NCBI RefSeq assembly: GCF_023611505.1
Contig: NZ_CP097843.1
Coordinates: 1,240,001-1,304,000 of the forward strand
Reading direction: 5' to 3'
DNA: 64,000 nucleotides
DNA from: Streptococcus oralis
GTDB lineage: Bacteria; Bacillota; Bacilli; Lactobacillales; Streptococcaceae
The notes beneath the pieces are model-generated. The model did not search any database, had not been told where the DNA came from, and saw only the letters and a list, made by a program, of their open reading frames with translations. The position numbers and the translations under genes were made by a program. Numbering within the stretch: position 1 is the stretch's first letter; each line of letters opens with the position of its first letter. Below are positions 44,568 to 54,923 of the stretch, one piece after another.

Positions 44568-46308
44568 TTGAACTACTTGATTGTGTTAATTTACTATTGA
44601 TATGTTCTGCAACGTTTTGGTCATGCTCTTCTTTTGTCGTTGCAAAGTATACTTTACCGTCTTCAACATTAGCTACAAAGTATAAGTACTCACTCTTTGT
44701 CTGATTTACACTTGCTTCAATAGCATCAAGGCTTGGACTATCAACTGGGCCGGGCATGAGGCCAAGATGTGTATAAACATTATAAGGTGAATCAATCGTA
44801 GTATCAATTGCAGTATCATCAGCCAAGCTAATCTTTTGGCCAAGTTTTCCTTCAGCATACAAGATAGCAATGTTGCTTTGAAGTGGCATACCAAGATTCA
44901 AGCGGTTATAGAAGACTCCCGCAATCAATTTACGATCTTCGGTCTTAGCCCCTTCTTTTTCGACAAGAGAAGCAATACTGAGCAATTCATTAACTGTCAG
45001 ATTCTTTTCTTTGATCGTAGTGTAATACGGTGACATGGCCTTGTCCATAGCTGCTAACATATCATCAATCAAGCTTTCAACTGTGGTGCTGTCTTTGATA
45101 GTGTAGGTTGCTGGGAAAAGGTAACCTTCAAGGCGATAACGAACGCCACTGTCTTTTGTTGGAAGACTTCCAAGAAGGTTTGGATACTTAGCTACTAGTT
45201 GGGAGATGAAGGTTTCATCTTGAGCTTTTGCCAGGAAAGCATCCGCTGTAAGAGGTTCTTTAAAATCACCTTGGAGTTGACCTACTGTCTGAGCAATTTG
45301 CTCTAAGGTATAACCTTCTGGAATAGTTAAGTTCGCAAGCACTGGTTCTTGAGGTTCAGGAGTTCCACCTTTTTGCAATTCTTGAATTAAGTCATCCGTA
45401 CTCATGCTTTTCTTCAAATTGTAATAACCTGACTTCAAGTCTGAACCCTTATACTTAGCATAAATACTAAAGATAAGTCCATGTTTGACCAAACCAGATT
45501 TTTCCAAAGTACTCCCAATTTGTTGTACATTTGATCCTTCTGGAATTTGAACTGTCACATACTCCTTAGAGCTCGCATCAACAGGTTTCAAAGAGTTTTG
45601 AACGTAACCGTATCCAAAGTATCCACCAGCAGCCACAAGCACCAAGAGGACTAAAAAGGTTACTAGGAAACCTTTGGCCTTTGATTTCTTCTTTTTCTTG
45701 GTTGGTTTTTTACCTTTACGGCGACGGTTACGACGTGGTTCCTCCGTTAATCTGTCTGAGGATCCAGTTGAAACTAGCGCTTCAGCTTTATTATCAGAAG
45801 AAGGAACTGATGTATTGGCCTCTTCTGTCTTATAAGTCACATCTATCTTGGTCGGAGTATCGTTAAATTCTTTTTCTTCAGGTTCAAGATCAACTGGTTC
45901 CACCTTAGGTTGAACGGACTCCACTACAGGTTCTTCAGCTGGATGAATCGGTTCTACTAGAGGTTCTTCAGATTCTACAACTTCAATCTTGTCAATGACA
46001 GGCTGTCTAATCTCTTTCTCTTCTTTTTCATCCGTTTTATCAGCTTCAGCACTCGAAAGTGGAGGAACACTCGGCGCATTCTTTAGAATTTTATCGACAA
46101 CAGATAGGGAATCAGCCATCAACTCTTCTGTTGAAGCATCCGATTCAGGATTTACAGGAGTTACTGAACTAGCTTGAGATGATGAAGCTGTCAGATTTGG
46201 AATGTCTACTTCTTTCTCTCTCCTATCTTGTTCTTTCACTCTCTCTAAATCACGTAGAATCTGCTCTTTAAAGCTTAATTTTTCTTCTTCTCTTGATTTT
46301 TCAGTCAA
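44563..46308 (-). CDS. mltG: Endolytic murein transglycosylase MltG
   Basis: The 581-residue protein has a long, acidic cytoplasmic region (about residues 1-200), a basic stretch and one helix (FLVTFLVLLVLVAAGGYFG), then an extracellular YceG domain with the catalytic glutamate in LVEKEGAKTEDRKLIAGVFYNRL (in part). It cuts nascent peptidoglycan strands in peripheral wall synthesis. I prefer the TTG at 46308: GGAGG is eight bases before it but only two bases before the ATG at 46314, and the pneumococcal protein begins with xEKSREEEKLSF. Confidence 0.92.
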   Translation of the reverse strand: MTEKSREEEKLSFKEQILRDLERVKEQDRREKEVDIPNLTASSSQASSVTPVNPESDASTEELMADSLSVVDKILKNAPSVPPLSSAEADKTDEKEEKEIRQPVIDKIEVVESEEPLVEPIHPAEEPVVESVQPKVEPVDLEPEEKEFNDTPTKIDVTYKTEEANTSVPSSDNKAEALVSTGSSDRLTEEPRRNRRRKGKKPTKKKKKSKAKGFLVTFLVLLVLVAAGGYFGYGYVQNSLKPVDASSKEYVTVQIPEGSNVQQIGSTLEKSGLVKHGLIFSIYAKYKGSDLKSGYYNLKKSMSTDDLIQELQKGGTPEPQEPVLANLTIPEGYTLEQIAQTVGQLQGDFKEPLTADAFLAKAQDETFISQLVAKYPNLLGSLPTKDSGVRYRLEGYLFPATYTIKDSTTVESLIDDMLAAMDKAMSPYYTTIKEKNLTVNELLSIASLVEKEGAKTEDRKLIAGVFYNRLNLGMPLQSNIAILYAEGKLGQKISLADDTAIDTTIDSPYNVYTHLGLMPGPVDSPSLDAIEASVNQTKSEYLYFVANVEDGKVYFATTKEEHDQNVAEHINSKLTQSSSSN

Positions 46309-46365
46309 AAGCATTACCTCCTTGTTGACAATCCATAATATTATATCTTAAAAGTCGCAGAAAAG

Positions 46366-46398
46366 CAACTAACTAGGGCATTCCCTAGCTAGTTTTCT
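46366..46398 (-). terminator. Terminator of the murC-acetyltransferase unit
   Basis: AACTAGCTAGGG-AATG-CCCTAGTTAGTT, a long stem overlapping the end of the last acetyltransferase gene, followed by a weak U-tract (GCTTTTCT) on the minus strand. Confidence 0.65.
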
Positions 46399-46892
46399 TT
46401 ATTTTCTGGCTGCCAAACCATATCATACCATGTTTCCCCAGCAAAGCTTGACTGGGATACCCCTTCATTCACAAATCCATGTTTTTCATAATAAGGGATG
46501 AGATAGTCATGACAGGTCAAATTGATACCTTCTCGTTCATGTTCTAAAGCGACTTCTTTCAGAGCCTTTAATAGTCTTTTCCCAACTCCCAAAGCTTGTG
46601 CTTCCTTGGCAATAGATAGGCAAGTCACAGAAATATAACCTCCAGATTGATGGCTATAGTCTTTTATTTCTTCTGTAAAGGACTGATCATGTAGATGGCG
46701 TTGTGGGACGACTGGACCTTCGATATAACCAAGAATATGTCCCTCTTTTTCAGCTACCAGAAAACTGGTCTGAATTTCCCGCAAATGCGCCTCAAAGACG
46801 GAACGAGGAATAGCTTCTTCAAGGGAGAAATTCTCTAGCTCTATCTCTATAATCCGATCTAAATCTGAAAATCTCGCTTGTCTGATTTTCAT
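46389..46892 (-). CDS. GNAT acetyltransferase, second of a pair
   Basis: The 167-residue protein has the GNAT core VTCLSIAKEAQALGVGKRLLKAL and the late NLTCHDYLIPYYEKHGFVNEG. It overlaps the other acetyltransferase by four bases and follows murC. In this family the substrate may be an amine or an N-terminus; nothing in the sequence decides. Its similarity to the gene at 46889 suggests an old duplication. Confidence 0.88.
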   Translation of the reverse strand: MKIRQARFSDLDRIIEIELENFSLEEAIPRSVFEAHLREIQTSFLVAEKEGHILGYIEGPVVPQRHLHDQSFTEEIKDYSHQSGGYISVTCLSIAKEAQALGVGKRLLKALKEVALEHEREGINLTCHDYLIPYYEKHGFVNEGVSQSSFAGETWYDMVWQPENKEN

Positions 46893-47356
46893 ACTTCCTC
46901 CTGATAAAAAGGATTAGCCCAAGTCATATACCATTCAGAACCACTGTCATATTGACTACCTGTCACTTCTTCTGCAACAAAGCCATTCATCTCAAAATAA
47001 GAGAGCAAGTCATCAGGACAAGTCAAGCGAAGATACTCATACCCTCCTTCTACCGCCACTTGTTTCAAGCTAGCAAGAAGAAGGGTCCCCAAGCCTTGCC
47101 CGCGATGGTCAGGATGAATAGCAAATGATTTTATTTCTATCCATGTGGGATGAAGAGACTGAGATTCTCCTAAAACATAGCCTACGAGCTGGTTTTCATC
47201 TCTAGCTACAAGAAGGGTAGCCGCAATCTTACGGATACTCTCTTCTAAAAACTCGTAGTTCACCATTTCTTCTGAGGATAAACAAGATTCTTCAATTGCT
47301 ACAATTTCTTCTAAATCCGATAAAGTAGCCCGTCCTATGGTGATTGGAATTTCCAT
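46889..47356 (-). CDS. GNAT acetyltransferase, first of a pair
   Basis: The 155-residue protein has IKSFAIHPDHRGQGLGTLLLASL with the acetyl-CoA loop and YLRLTCPDDLLSYFEMNGFV. It resembles its neighbour in motif order. It starts nine bases after murC ends, so it is in the hypothetical-murC-GNAT-GNAT operon. Function is unknown. Confidence 0.88.
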   Translation of the reverse strand: MEIPITIGRATLSDLEEIVAIEESCLSSEEMVNYEFLEESIRKIAATLLVARDENQLVGYVLGESQSLHPTWIEIKSFAIHPDHRGQGLGTLLLASLKQVAVEGGYEYLRLTCPDDLLSYFEMNGFVAEEVTGSQYDSGSEWYMTWANPFYQEEV

Positions 47357-47365
47357 TCTTTTTTC

Positions 47366-48700
47366 TTATTGGACGTTACTTGTCAAATTAGACAAGAGAC
47401 GTTCAAATGAGTACTCATAGGTTTGGATATCTCCTGCTCCCATAAAGACATAAACTGCATTATCATGCTCAAGGAGTGGTGATACATTTTCAACTGTGAT
47501 GACTTGGCTTTTCTTCTTAATTTTATCTGCTAGGTCTTCTACCTTGACGTCACCATGGTCCACCTCACGGGCTGATCCATAGATTTTCGCCAAGTAAACA
47601 GCATCTGCCTGGCTCAAAGCTTTAGCAAAATCGTCCAATAGGGCAATGGTTCTAGTAAAAGTGTGTGGTTGGAAGATTGCAACAATTTCCTTGCTTGGGT
47701 ATTTCTGACGAGCCGCATCTAAGGTCGCAATGATTTCCATTGGATGGTGGGCGAAATCATCAATAATAATGGTGCCATTGACAACCTTTTCAGTGAAACG
47801 ACGCTTGACACCAGCAAATGTTTTCAAGTGTTCACGTACCAAGTTCAAGTCAAACCCTGCTGTATAAAGTAAACCAATAACGGCTGTCGCATTCATAATA
47901 TTGTGACGACCAAAGGTTGGAATGTGGAATTGACCCAACTCTTGTCCGCGGAAATGGACTGTGAAGGTCGAACCAGTCGTAGAACGTAGAAGGTCGCTGG
48001 CTACAAAGTCATTTCCCTCAGCATCAAAGCCATAGTAATAGATTGGAGCATTGGCTGTAATCTTACGCAACTCAGCATCCTCACCGTAGACGAATAAACC
48101 TTTGGTAATTTGTTTAGCATAGTCATTAAAGGCATTGAAAACATCCTCTAGACTAGTAAAGTAGTCTGGATGGTCAAAGTCAATATTGGTGATAATAGAG
48201 TATTCTGGGTGGTAAGGCATGAAATGACGCTCATATTCGTCAGATTCAAAAACAAAATACTTAGCATTTTCAGAACCTCGACCCGTTCCATCCCCAATCA
48301 AGAAGCTAGTGTCTGTGATGTGAGACAAAACATGAGACAGCATCCCAGTCGTTGATGTCTTACCATGCGCTCCTGCAACCCCCATGCTGACAAAGTCACG
48401 CATAAAGCTGCCTAGGAATTCATGGTAACGTTTGTAGCTGATACCATTTTTGTCGGCATAGGCGATTTCAACGTTATTATCTGGACGAAAGGCATTTCCA
48501 GCAATAATTTCAAGATCCCCTTGCAGGTTCTTTTCATCAAAAGGAAGAATCGTAATCCCTGCCTGCTCTAGTCCACGTTGAGTAAAGTAGTATTTTTCAA
48601 CGTCTGAACCTTGAACCTTGTGTCCCATTTGGTGCAACATCAAGGCCAAGGCACTCATCCCTGATCCCTTGATTCCAATAAAATGATATGTTTTTGACAT
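47366..48700 (-). CDS. murC: UDP-N-acetylmuramate-L-alanine ligase
   Basis: The 444-residue enzyme adds L-alanine to UDP-MurNAc. It has the Rossmann start [20 protein letters not shown], the ATP motif [10 protein letters not shown], the [10 protein letters not shown] region and the C-terminal [15 protein letters not shown] block. It is the essential first Mur ligase; the window also holds murE at 58861. It lies 11 bases downstream of a hypothetical gene. Confidence 0.96.
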   Translation of the reverse strand: MSKTYHFIGIKGSGMSALALMLHQMGHKVQGSDVEKYYFTQRGLEQAGITILPFDEKNLQGDLEIIAGNAFRPDNNVEIAYADKNGISYKRYHEFLGSFMRDFVSMGVAGAHGKTSTTGMLSHVLSHITDTSFLIGDGTGRGSENAKYFVFESDEYERHFMPYHPEYSIITNIDFDHPDYFTSLEDVFNAFNDYAKQITKGLFVYGEDAELRKITANAPIYYYGFDAEGNDFVASDLLRSTTGSTFTVHFRGQELGQFHIPTFGRHNIMNATAVIGLLYTAGFDLNLVREHLKTFAGVKRRFTEKVVNGTIIIDDFAHHPMEIIATLDAARQKYPSKEIVAIFQPHTFTRTIALLDDFAKALSQADAVYLAKIYGSAREVDHGDVKVEDLADKIKKKSQVITVENVSPLLEHDNAVYVFMGAGDIQTYEYSFERLLSNLTSNVQ

Positions 48701-48711
48701 GTTTTTCTCCC

Positions 48712-49323
48712 TTACTCAGTAATTCTTGTCAGATTCAACTCTTGGGCAACCTGACGTTCCTGTTCCGTTTGCTTATTCTTTTTATTATATATTTGACTCT
48801 TCTTTAGAAAATCATAGTTGTTCTTTTTAGCCTTTTCCGTTTGAGATTTCGGAGTTGGAGTCACTACCTGGCCAGCTTCCTCGGCTAGAATATAGTGGGA
48901 CTGGCTCAAGTTTTTACTAAACTTGGCAAACTCACCTGGATTTTCCTTTTGAAATGGTGCTGTTGGTTGGTTTCCTTGACGAACAAGTGTTGAACCATTG
49001 TGTCGTCTAGTATGACTAACATCCTGAGTCAAATACTTGGCCGAACGTTTCTTCTTCAAGTCCGCACGAGCCTCTTCTCTAGCCAATTCAGCATACGTTT
49101 TTTCAATTTTTTTAGGTTCTGGGCCTGGTTTTGACTCCTTGCTAGCTACCGAAGGAGTTACAGCCTGTTCCTCATTGATAGGAGACCATTCCAAATAGTT
49201 TTTATCGCGGTAATCACCCTTGATATTGCTAATAAAGTCTGACTCATCGTACAAGTCCATGACTGGCATTTTGGTCAGCATGATCTCATCATCTGACACC
49301 AATGGAAATCGATCTTGTTTCAT
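48712..49323 (-). CDS. Hypothetical protein upstream of murC
   Basis: The 203-residue protein is hydrophilic, with no signal peptide or membrane helix. It is acidic at the start ([20 protein letters not shown]), rich in lysine and glutamine later, and probably largely disordered. The gene is conserved between the SNF2-like helicase and murC in pneumococcus, which suggests a real function, perhaps linked to the cell wall or division, but none can be read from the sequence. Confidence 0.7.
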   Translation of the reverse strand: MKQDRFPLVSDDEIMLTKMPVMDLYDESDFISNIKGDYRDKNYLEWSPINEEQAVTPSVASKESKPGPEPKKIEKTYAELAREEARADLKKKRSAKYLTQDVSHTRRHNGSTLVRQGNQPTAPFQKENPGEFAKFSKNLSQSHYILAEEAGQVVTPTPKSQTEKAKKNNYDFLKKSQIYNKKNKQTEQERQVAQELNLTRITE

Positions 49324-49370
49324 TTTGTATTTCCTTTCAACACTTCATTATAGCGTATTGTCTTGATTTT

Positions 49371-52300
49371 TCAAGTGCTGGCTTCAGAAATCCCTAAAAT
49401 TTCTCGAATTTCTGCCAGACTAAGACTCGCACGCGATTCCGTCCCATCTAAAACTTGGGAAACTAGGTGTCTCTTCTGTTCTTGGAGTTCTTGAATCTTT
49501 TCTTCAATGGTTCCTCTAGTAATCAAACGATAAACTTCTACCTTCCGCTCCTGTCCCATTCGATGAGCTCGTCCGATAGCCTGAGCCTCGACAGCAGGAT
49601 TCCACCAGAGGTCCACTAGGATGACGGTGTCAGCTCCTGTCAGATTGAGACCGACACCACCTGCCTTAAGGGAGATGAGAAAGATATCCCTTTCCCCTTG
49701 ATTAAATATTTTGGTCATCTCTTGTCGGTCTTGAGCAGGAGTTGAGCCCGTAATTTTGAAGGAAGTCAAGCCCAAATTTGGGAGCTCTTGCTCGATTTTT
49801 TCCAACATTCCTTTAAATTGAGAGAAAATCAAGACCCGATGCCCACCATCTGCTACTTGTAGCAATAAATCTCGGAGACTATCCAATTTACCACTGGCTC
49901 CTTGGTAATTGTCCATAAAAAGAGCTGGCGTATCGCAGATCTGGCGCAAACGCATGAGACCAGATAAGATTTCTACCCGACTTCTCTGGAATTCTTGATC
50001 TGTCACTTGTGCTAGGCGGTCTCGCATCTGTTGCAACTGGGCGAGATAGATGGCCTTCTGCTGGTCTTCCAGTTCATTTTTATAGACAACTTCGATCAGA
50101 TCAGGTAGTTCTGTTAGGACTTCTTCTTTCTTACGCCTCATGACGAAGGGCTTGATAAATTGCGCTACTCGGTCAGCCGGTAATTTCATAAACTCCTTTT
50201 TACTTGGTAAGAGCCCCGGAAGCACAATTTGAAAGATAGACCACAACTCTCCTAAATGATTTTCGATGGGCGTACCTGACAAAGCAAAAACTGCCGGCAC
50301 CACGAACTGGCGCAAACTCTGAGCAATCTTAGTCTGGGCATTTTTCATGACCTGGGCTTCATCTAAAAAGAGAAAATCAAAAGCCATCTCTTGATAAAGC
50401 TCGCTGTCTTGACGAAAGGTGGCATAGCTAGTCACATAGATTTGGTGATTTTCAGAAAGAATTGCTTCTCGATTCGCTTTCAAACCATGAACGACAGCCA
50501 AATCCAACTGTGGGGCAAATTTCCTAAATTCATCTGCCCAATTGTAGATCAAACCTGACGGCGTTAAAATCAAGATCCGACTATCTTCGGTCACCTGACT
50601 AGTCAAAAAAGCGATAGTTTGCAATGTTTTTCCCAGTCCCATATCATCTGCCAGAATGCCACCAAAACCATAGTGATGAAGCATCTGGAGCCAACGGACT
50701 CCCTTTTCCTGGTAGTCTCTCAAACTCGCCTGCACCCGTATATCTCCCAAAGGAAAGTCCTCTGGATGAGTCAAATCATGAGCTAAATGCTGAAATTCTT
50801 CCGAGAAGGAGATCCTGTCTCGACCTTCAAAAAGCTGAGAAAGGCTATAAGCCAGAGATTTTCGAGCTTGAAAAGAACCATCTTTTAGCTCAACCCCCAG
50901 TTCCTGCAAATTTTGACGAATCTGCTTGGTTTCCTCATCAAAAAAGTACACTTGGTCAGAAGAACTGATATAGAAATCCTGATTGCTGGTCAGGGCTTTA
51001 AGAGCTTGATCAATCTCTTCTTGGGCAATCCCTTGGAAATCAAATTGGATTTCCAACAATCCTCCCTTGGACTCAATCTGAACCTGAGGAGCTTGGACGC
51101 TGTAGAGCTGATTCATCTCATCAGACAAGAAAACCTGACCCAACTTCTCAAAAGCTGGAATCGTATGGTGAAAAAAAGAATAAACTGCCTCTGGCTTCAA
51201 AGCCTGTCTCCAAGACTGAAAATCAGCCTCAAAACCAGCCCCTAAACAGACTTGAAATAGCTGGTTTTCCAAGACGGCATCGCTTGAAAATGGTAATTGT
51301 TCCAGCTGTTGATGACTAGTCACCTTAACATCTCCATAGTCAAACTGGATATCCAAGCGGATACGACCGTCATCCTCCTTATTAAAGTAAAAGATTGGTG
51401 AAAAGGGTCTGATTTGCAGACGCTCGGGAGCAGAAACCGTGCCCAGCTGCCCAAACAAAGGCAGACAGGCGGCTAGGAGGTCACGATCACTGTTGTCAAA
51501 CTGGAGGTATTTTCTCCCTCTTTCCTCCTGAGGAAGCTCCTTGAGTTCCTTCAAAAGAGTTATCTGATTAGGGGTCAAGAAATAAACATTTCCTTTACGA
51601 AAGAGAACCGCTCCCCCATAGAATACGTTGACTCGCTCAGTCTCAGAAATCTCCATCTCAAAGTAATCTGGGTACTCCTGCACATTAAAAGAGAAAAGGT
51701 TCGCTTCCGGATCTAAATCGTGAAAGAGGAGATTCTCATAACTATCAAGCTGGTGGTCAAAATGAAAATCTTCCAAGTTCATCAGCAACTCCACTCCCTG
51801 CTCAAAAAAGGTCAGAGGGAAAAAGAGGTGACGACCTTGATTTGGGAAAAAGAGGTCTTGACTCAGTCCCTCCTCAATCAAGCCACATAAAAAAGTAAGA
51901 ACTTCTTGACTAGCTGTATCAAAAGCATCCCAAGACAAGTCATTTTCATAGTGTTTCCCAATCATGTATGGCTTTCGTTGGACCAAGACCTTCAAAAAGA
52001 GAGGGAGGTCACGAATGACATAATATTTTTGACTCTCAAGCAAACCGATTCGAAGAGTCCAAAGGAGGCGATTGGTTCCAGCTTCCACCTGCCCTTGAGC
52101 CGACAAAGTGTAGATTTTCTCTCTCTTCTGAGGTTGAATACGCTCCAAAAAACTACCGCCAAAACTAACCTTGGTTTCGACCTCTTCTTGCTCTTCATGT
52201 CCTTTTTCTAAGGCTTGTAAAATCACCTGGCCTTCTTCATCATTCTTCAGATAATGCTCTAGCGCTGCGAGGTGAACACAGTAACCTCTTTTTTGGAAAA

Positions 52301-52466
52301 AATCACAAGAACAAAAAACAAGATCATCCTCTAAGCTGTAGCGCAAGTCTTCTCCCGCCACACGAGTATAGAGGCGATTCCCTTTTTCCTTGATAATCTC
52401 AATGTTGCCTGTCTCATAGAGAGTAACACCCTCCATGCGCAACTTTCCCGGAATCAATTTAGCCAT
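49371..52466 (-). CDS. SNF2-family helicase with SWIM zinc finger
   Basis: The 1031-residue protein begins with a SWIM motif (CSCDFFQKRGYCVHLAALEHY, in part CSCDF...CVH, about residues 50-70), then a long bacterial SNF2-associated region and a C-terminal SNF2 ATPase (from about 570). Motifs: DDMGLGKTLQT, DEAQ in LFLDEAQVMKN, LSGTPIENHLGELWS, GGVGLNLTGAD and QAIGRAHRMGQ. It is a double-stranded-DNA translocase of unknown role. It starts 143 bases before the next gene and has its own promoter region. Confidence 0.93.
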   Translation of the reverse strand: MAKLIPGKLRMEGVTLYETGNIEIIKEKGNRLYTRVAGEDLRYSLEDDLVFCSCDFFQKRGYCVHLAALEHYLKNDEEGQVILQALEKGHEEQEEVETKVSFGGSFLERIQPQKREKIYTLSAQGQVEAGTNRLLWTLRIGLLESQKYYVIRDLPLFLKVLVQRKPYMIGKHYENDLSWDAFDTASQEVLTFLCGLIEEGLSQDLFFPNQGRHLFFPLTFFEQGVELLMNLEDFHFDHQLDSYENLLFHDLDPEANLFSFNVQEYPDYFEMEISETERVNVFYGGAVLFRKGNVYFLTPNQITLLKELKELPQEERGRKYLQFDNSDRDLLAACLPLFGQLGTVSAPERLQIRPFSPIFYFNKEDDGRIRLDIQFDYGDVKVTSHQQLEQLPFSSDAVLENQLFQVCLGAGFEADFQSWRQALKPEAVYSFFHHTIPAFEKLGQVFLSDEMNQLYSVQAPQVQIESKGGLLEIQFDFQGIAQEEIDQALKALTSNQDFYISSSDQVYFFDEETKQIRQNLQELGVELKDGSFQARKSLAYSLSQLFEGRDRISFSEEFQHLAHDLTHPEDFPLGDIRVQASLRDYQEKGVRWLQMLHHYGFGGILADDMGLGKTLQTIAFLTSQVTEDSRILILTPSGLIYNWADEFRKFAPQLDLAVVHGLKANREAILSENHQIYVTSYATFRQDSELYQEMAFDFLFLDEAQVMKNAQTKIAQSLRQFVVPAVFALSGTPIENHLGELWSIFQIVLPGLLPSKKEFMKLPADRVAQFIKPFVMRRKKEEVLTELPDLIEVVYKNELEDQQKAIYLAQLQQMRDRLAQVTDQEFQRSRVEILSGLMRLRQICDTPALFMDNYQGASGKLDSLRDLLLQVADGGHRVLIFSQFKGMLEKIEQELPNLGLTSFKITGSTPAQDRQEMTKIFNQGERDIFLISLKAGGVGLNLTGADTVILVDLWWNPAVEAQAIGRAHRMGQERKVEVYRLITRGTIEEKIQELQEQKRHLVSQVLDGTESRASLSLAEIREILGISEAST

Positions 52467-52520
52467 AGTTACCCCTTTATCTTATCTTTTCATTATACCA
52501 CATTTTCCCCTATGAAAATA

Positions 52521-52555
52521 GCCTTCTAGGAAGACTTTTCTTCTAGAAGGCTGGA
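52521..52555 (-). terminator. Terminator after metB-patB
   Basis: AGCCTTCTAG-AAGAAAAGTCTT-CCTAGAAGGCT followed by ATTTTC on the minus strand; a strong stem. Confidence 0.8.
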
Positions 52556-52558
52556 TTT

Positions 52559-53725
52559 TTAAAGTGTAGCAAAAGTGGTCACGATGCGTTGACAAACCTC
52601 TTCCAATACTGACTTCGGCATGGCTACATTGAGGCGGGCATGAAGAGTTCCCTTCTCCCCAAAGTCCAAACCTCGGTTGAGGATGACCTTGGCTTCATTC
52701 TTCAAAAGCTCTTGCAAGCGGTCATCCGTTAGGTCATAGGCTGAAAAATCAAGCCAGATCAAGTAGGTACCTTGTGGTTTCATGACCTTAATCTTGGTTT
52801 CGTTGCCCAAAACATCCACTACATAGTTAATGTGGTCCTCGATGACTTCTTTTAACTCTCCTAACCAGTCCTTGCCATAACGGTAGGCAGCTTCTGTCGC
52901 CAAATAGCCCAAGCCTGAGATTTCATGCTGGTTATTGGCCAACTGGCGTTTCTGGAAAGCAACTCGAAGCTTTGGATTTTCAATAACTGCATAGGAATTC
53001 TTGGTCCCAGCAATATTAAAGGTTTTAGTGGCACTACTCAAGATAAGGGCAAAGTCTTTAAAAGCAGGATCAATGGTATTGAAAGACTGGTGCTTGTGAC
53101 CAAAGAGGGCCAAATCTTGGTGAATCTCATCTGAAACCAACAAGACACCGTGTTTTTGGCAGAGATGACCAATCTTTTCTAACACTTCCTTTTCCCAAAT
53201 ACGTCCACCAGGATTGTGAGGATTGCAAAGGATATAAAGCTTCACATCCTCTTCCACCATATCCTTCTCCAACTGGTCAAAGTCAATCTCAAACAGACCA
53301 TTCTTTTCCACCAAAGAATTGGTAATCAATCGGCGATTGTTCAGTTTGACACTGCGGGCAAACGGTGGATAGACTGGTGTGTTAATCAGAACAGCTTCTC
53401 CTTCTTTTGTAAAGGCTTGAATGGCTGTTGAAATAGCTGGTACCACTCCCTCGATAAAGACGAGAGCATCTTTGTCAAAGTGATAACCGTGTTGGCTGGC
53501 TTCCCATTCTTGAACCGACTCAATCAAAGCGTCGCTTGCATAAGTATAGCCATAGACCAACTGATCTGCGTAGGCTTGTACAGCTTGTCGAACTTCAGGC
53601 AAGACTACAAAGTCCATATCCGCTATCCAAGCTGGTAGAACTTCTAGATCAGCTTCTGCCTCTTTCCATTTATAGGTATGATGCCCAAAACGATTGGGCA
53701 GGCTTGTAAAATCATATTTTCCCAT
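52559..53725 (-). CDS. PatB/MalY-type C-S lyase (cystathionine beta-lyase-like)
   Basis: The 388-residue PLP enzyme of fold type I has the PLP lysine in SSATKTFNIAGTKNS and the family start YDFTSLPNRFGHHTYKW (in part) with PAWIADMDF. MalY-type enzymes cleave cystathionine or cysteine. Here it follows metB by seven bases, so it probably converts the cystathionine made by MetB to homocysteine. The start at 53725 is preceded by AAGGA overlapping the metB stop. Confidence 0.9.
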   Translation of the reverse strand: MGKYDFTSLPNRFGHHTYKWKEAEADLEVLPAWIADMDFVVLPEVRQAVQAYADQLVYGYTYASDALIESVQEWEASQHGYHFDKDALVFIEGVVPAISTAIQAFTKEGEAVLINTPVYPPFARSVKLNNRRLITNSLVEKNGLFEIDFDQLEKDMVEEDVKLYILCNPHNPGGRIWEKEVLEKIGHLCQKHGVLLVSDEIHQDLALFGHKHQSFNTIDPAFKDFALILSSATKTFNIAGTKNSYAVIENPKLRVAFQKRQLANNQHEISGLGYLATEAAYRYGKDWLGELKEVIEDHINYVVDVLGNETKIKVMKPQGTYLIWLDFSAYDLTDDRLQELLKNEAKVILNRGLDFGEKGTLHARLNVAMPKSVLEEVCQRIVTTFATL

Positions 53726-53732
53726 ATCTGTC

Positions 53733-54827
53733 TTATCCTTCCAAGGCTTGGCGCAAGTCCGCAATCAAATCTCTAGCATCTTCAATCCCAATAGACAAGC
53801 GTAAGAGGTCATCTGTTAAGCCATAGGAATGGCGCACTTCTGCTGGAATATCCGCATGAGTCTGAGTTGTCGGATAGGTGATCAGACTCTCCACTCCACC
53901 CAAACTTTCTGCAAATGAGAAGACCTTTAAGCTATTTAAAATATGAGGAATACGCTTTTCATCCACTACTTTAAAGGAAATCATCCCCCCGCGACCAGTA
54001 TAGAGAACTTCCTTAACTGCTGCAGAATCCTTCAAAAAGTCAACCACTTCTTGGGCATTGGCTGTTGAGCGTTCCATACGAAGAGACAAGGTCTTGAGAC
54101 CACGAATCAATTGATAACTGTCAAATGGTGACAAGACTGCTCCTGTCGTATTGAGATTGTAGAAAAGCTTCTCGTATAGTTCTAAACTATTGGTCACAAC
54201 CACTCCAGCCAAGACATCATTGTGGCCTGCTAGATACTTAGTTGCTGAATGCAGAACGATATCCGCTCCATCTTCAATTGGACGTTGGTAAATCGGACTA
54301 TAGAAGGTATTGTCCACCACCACTTTGGCACCCTTAGCATGAGCCAATTTTGCTAGTTTTTCAATATCAAATTCCAACATCAAAGGGTTGGTTGGGGTTT
54401 CGATATAGAGAATATCCACATCTTTCTCTAACTCGGCAATCAATTCTTCTTCTGTATTGGCATAGGCAAAATGAAAACGACCTTCCTGCTCGACTTGGTT
54501 GAACCAACGGAAAGAACCACCATAAAGGTCACGCACTGCTAGGATCTTACTTCCTACCGGAAAGACACTAAAGGCCAGTACAATCGCGGCCATACCTGAG
54601 CTCGTTGCTAGGGCGTAGTCTGCCGATTCGATCGCAGCCAAGACTTCCTCCGCCTTACTCCGAGTTGGGTTTTTAGTGCGAGTGTAGTCAAATCCCGTAG
54701 ACTGGCCAAACTCTGGATGCTGATAAGTTGTTGAAAAATGAAGCGGAGTTACCAAGGCACCTGTTGCCTTATCTGACTTGATTCCCGCCTGGGCCAAAAT
54801 TGTGTTCATGTGTCGTTCTTTGCTCAT
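53733..54827 (-). CDS. metB: Cystathionine gamma-synthase
   Basis: The 364-residue Cys/Met-metabolism PLP enzyme has the lysine in LHSATKYLAGHND, the YGGSFRWFNQ region and YTRTKNPTR. It probably joins O-acyl-homoserine and cysteine for methionine synthesis. GGAGG precedes the ATG. A MET-box lies 77-93 bases upstream, so it is likely activated by a MetR/MtaR-type LysR regulator. Homocysteine lyase or gamma-lyase activity is an alternative. Confidence 0.9.
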   Translation of the reverse strand: MSKERHMNTILAQAGIKSDKATGALVTPLHFSTTYQHPEFGQSTGFDYTRTKNPTRSKAEEVLAAIESADYALATSSGMAAIVLAFSVFPVGSKILAVRDLYGGSFRWFNQVEQEGRFHFAYANTEEELIAELEKDVDILYIETPTNPLMLEFDIEKLAKLAHAKGAKVVVDNTFYSPIYQRPIEDGADIVLHSATKYLAGHNDVLAGVVVTNSLELYEKLFYNLNTTGAVLSPFDSYQLIRGLKTLSLRMERSTANAQEVVDFLKDSAAVKEVLYTGRGGMISFKVVDEKRIPHILNSLKVFSFAESLGGVESLITYPTTQTHADIPAEVRHSYGLTDDLLRLSIGIEDARDLIADLRQALEG

Positions 54828-54903
54828 ACAATACCTCCAAATCTATAGTAACTATTGTATCATTTATTTTCTCCAACTCATTTTCTTCTTTTCAAGAGCT
54901 AGT

Positions 54904-54920
54904 TATAGTTTCAAACTATA
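54904..54920. promoter_or_regulatory. MET-box upstream of metB
   Basis: TATAGTTTCAAACTATA is a perfect 17-base inverted repeat and equals the MET-box consensus (TATAGTTTnAAACTATA) described for streptococcal MetR/MtaR regulators. It lies 77 to 93 bases upstream of the metB start. Confidence 0.8.
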
Positions 54921-54923
54921 CAA

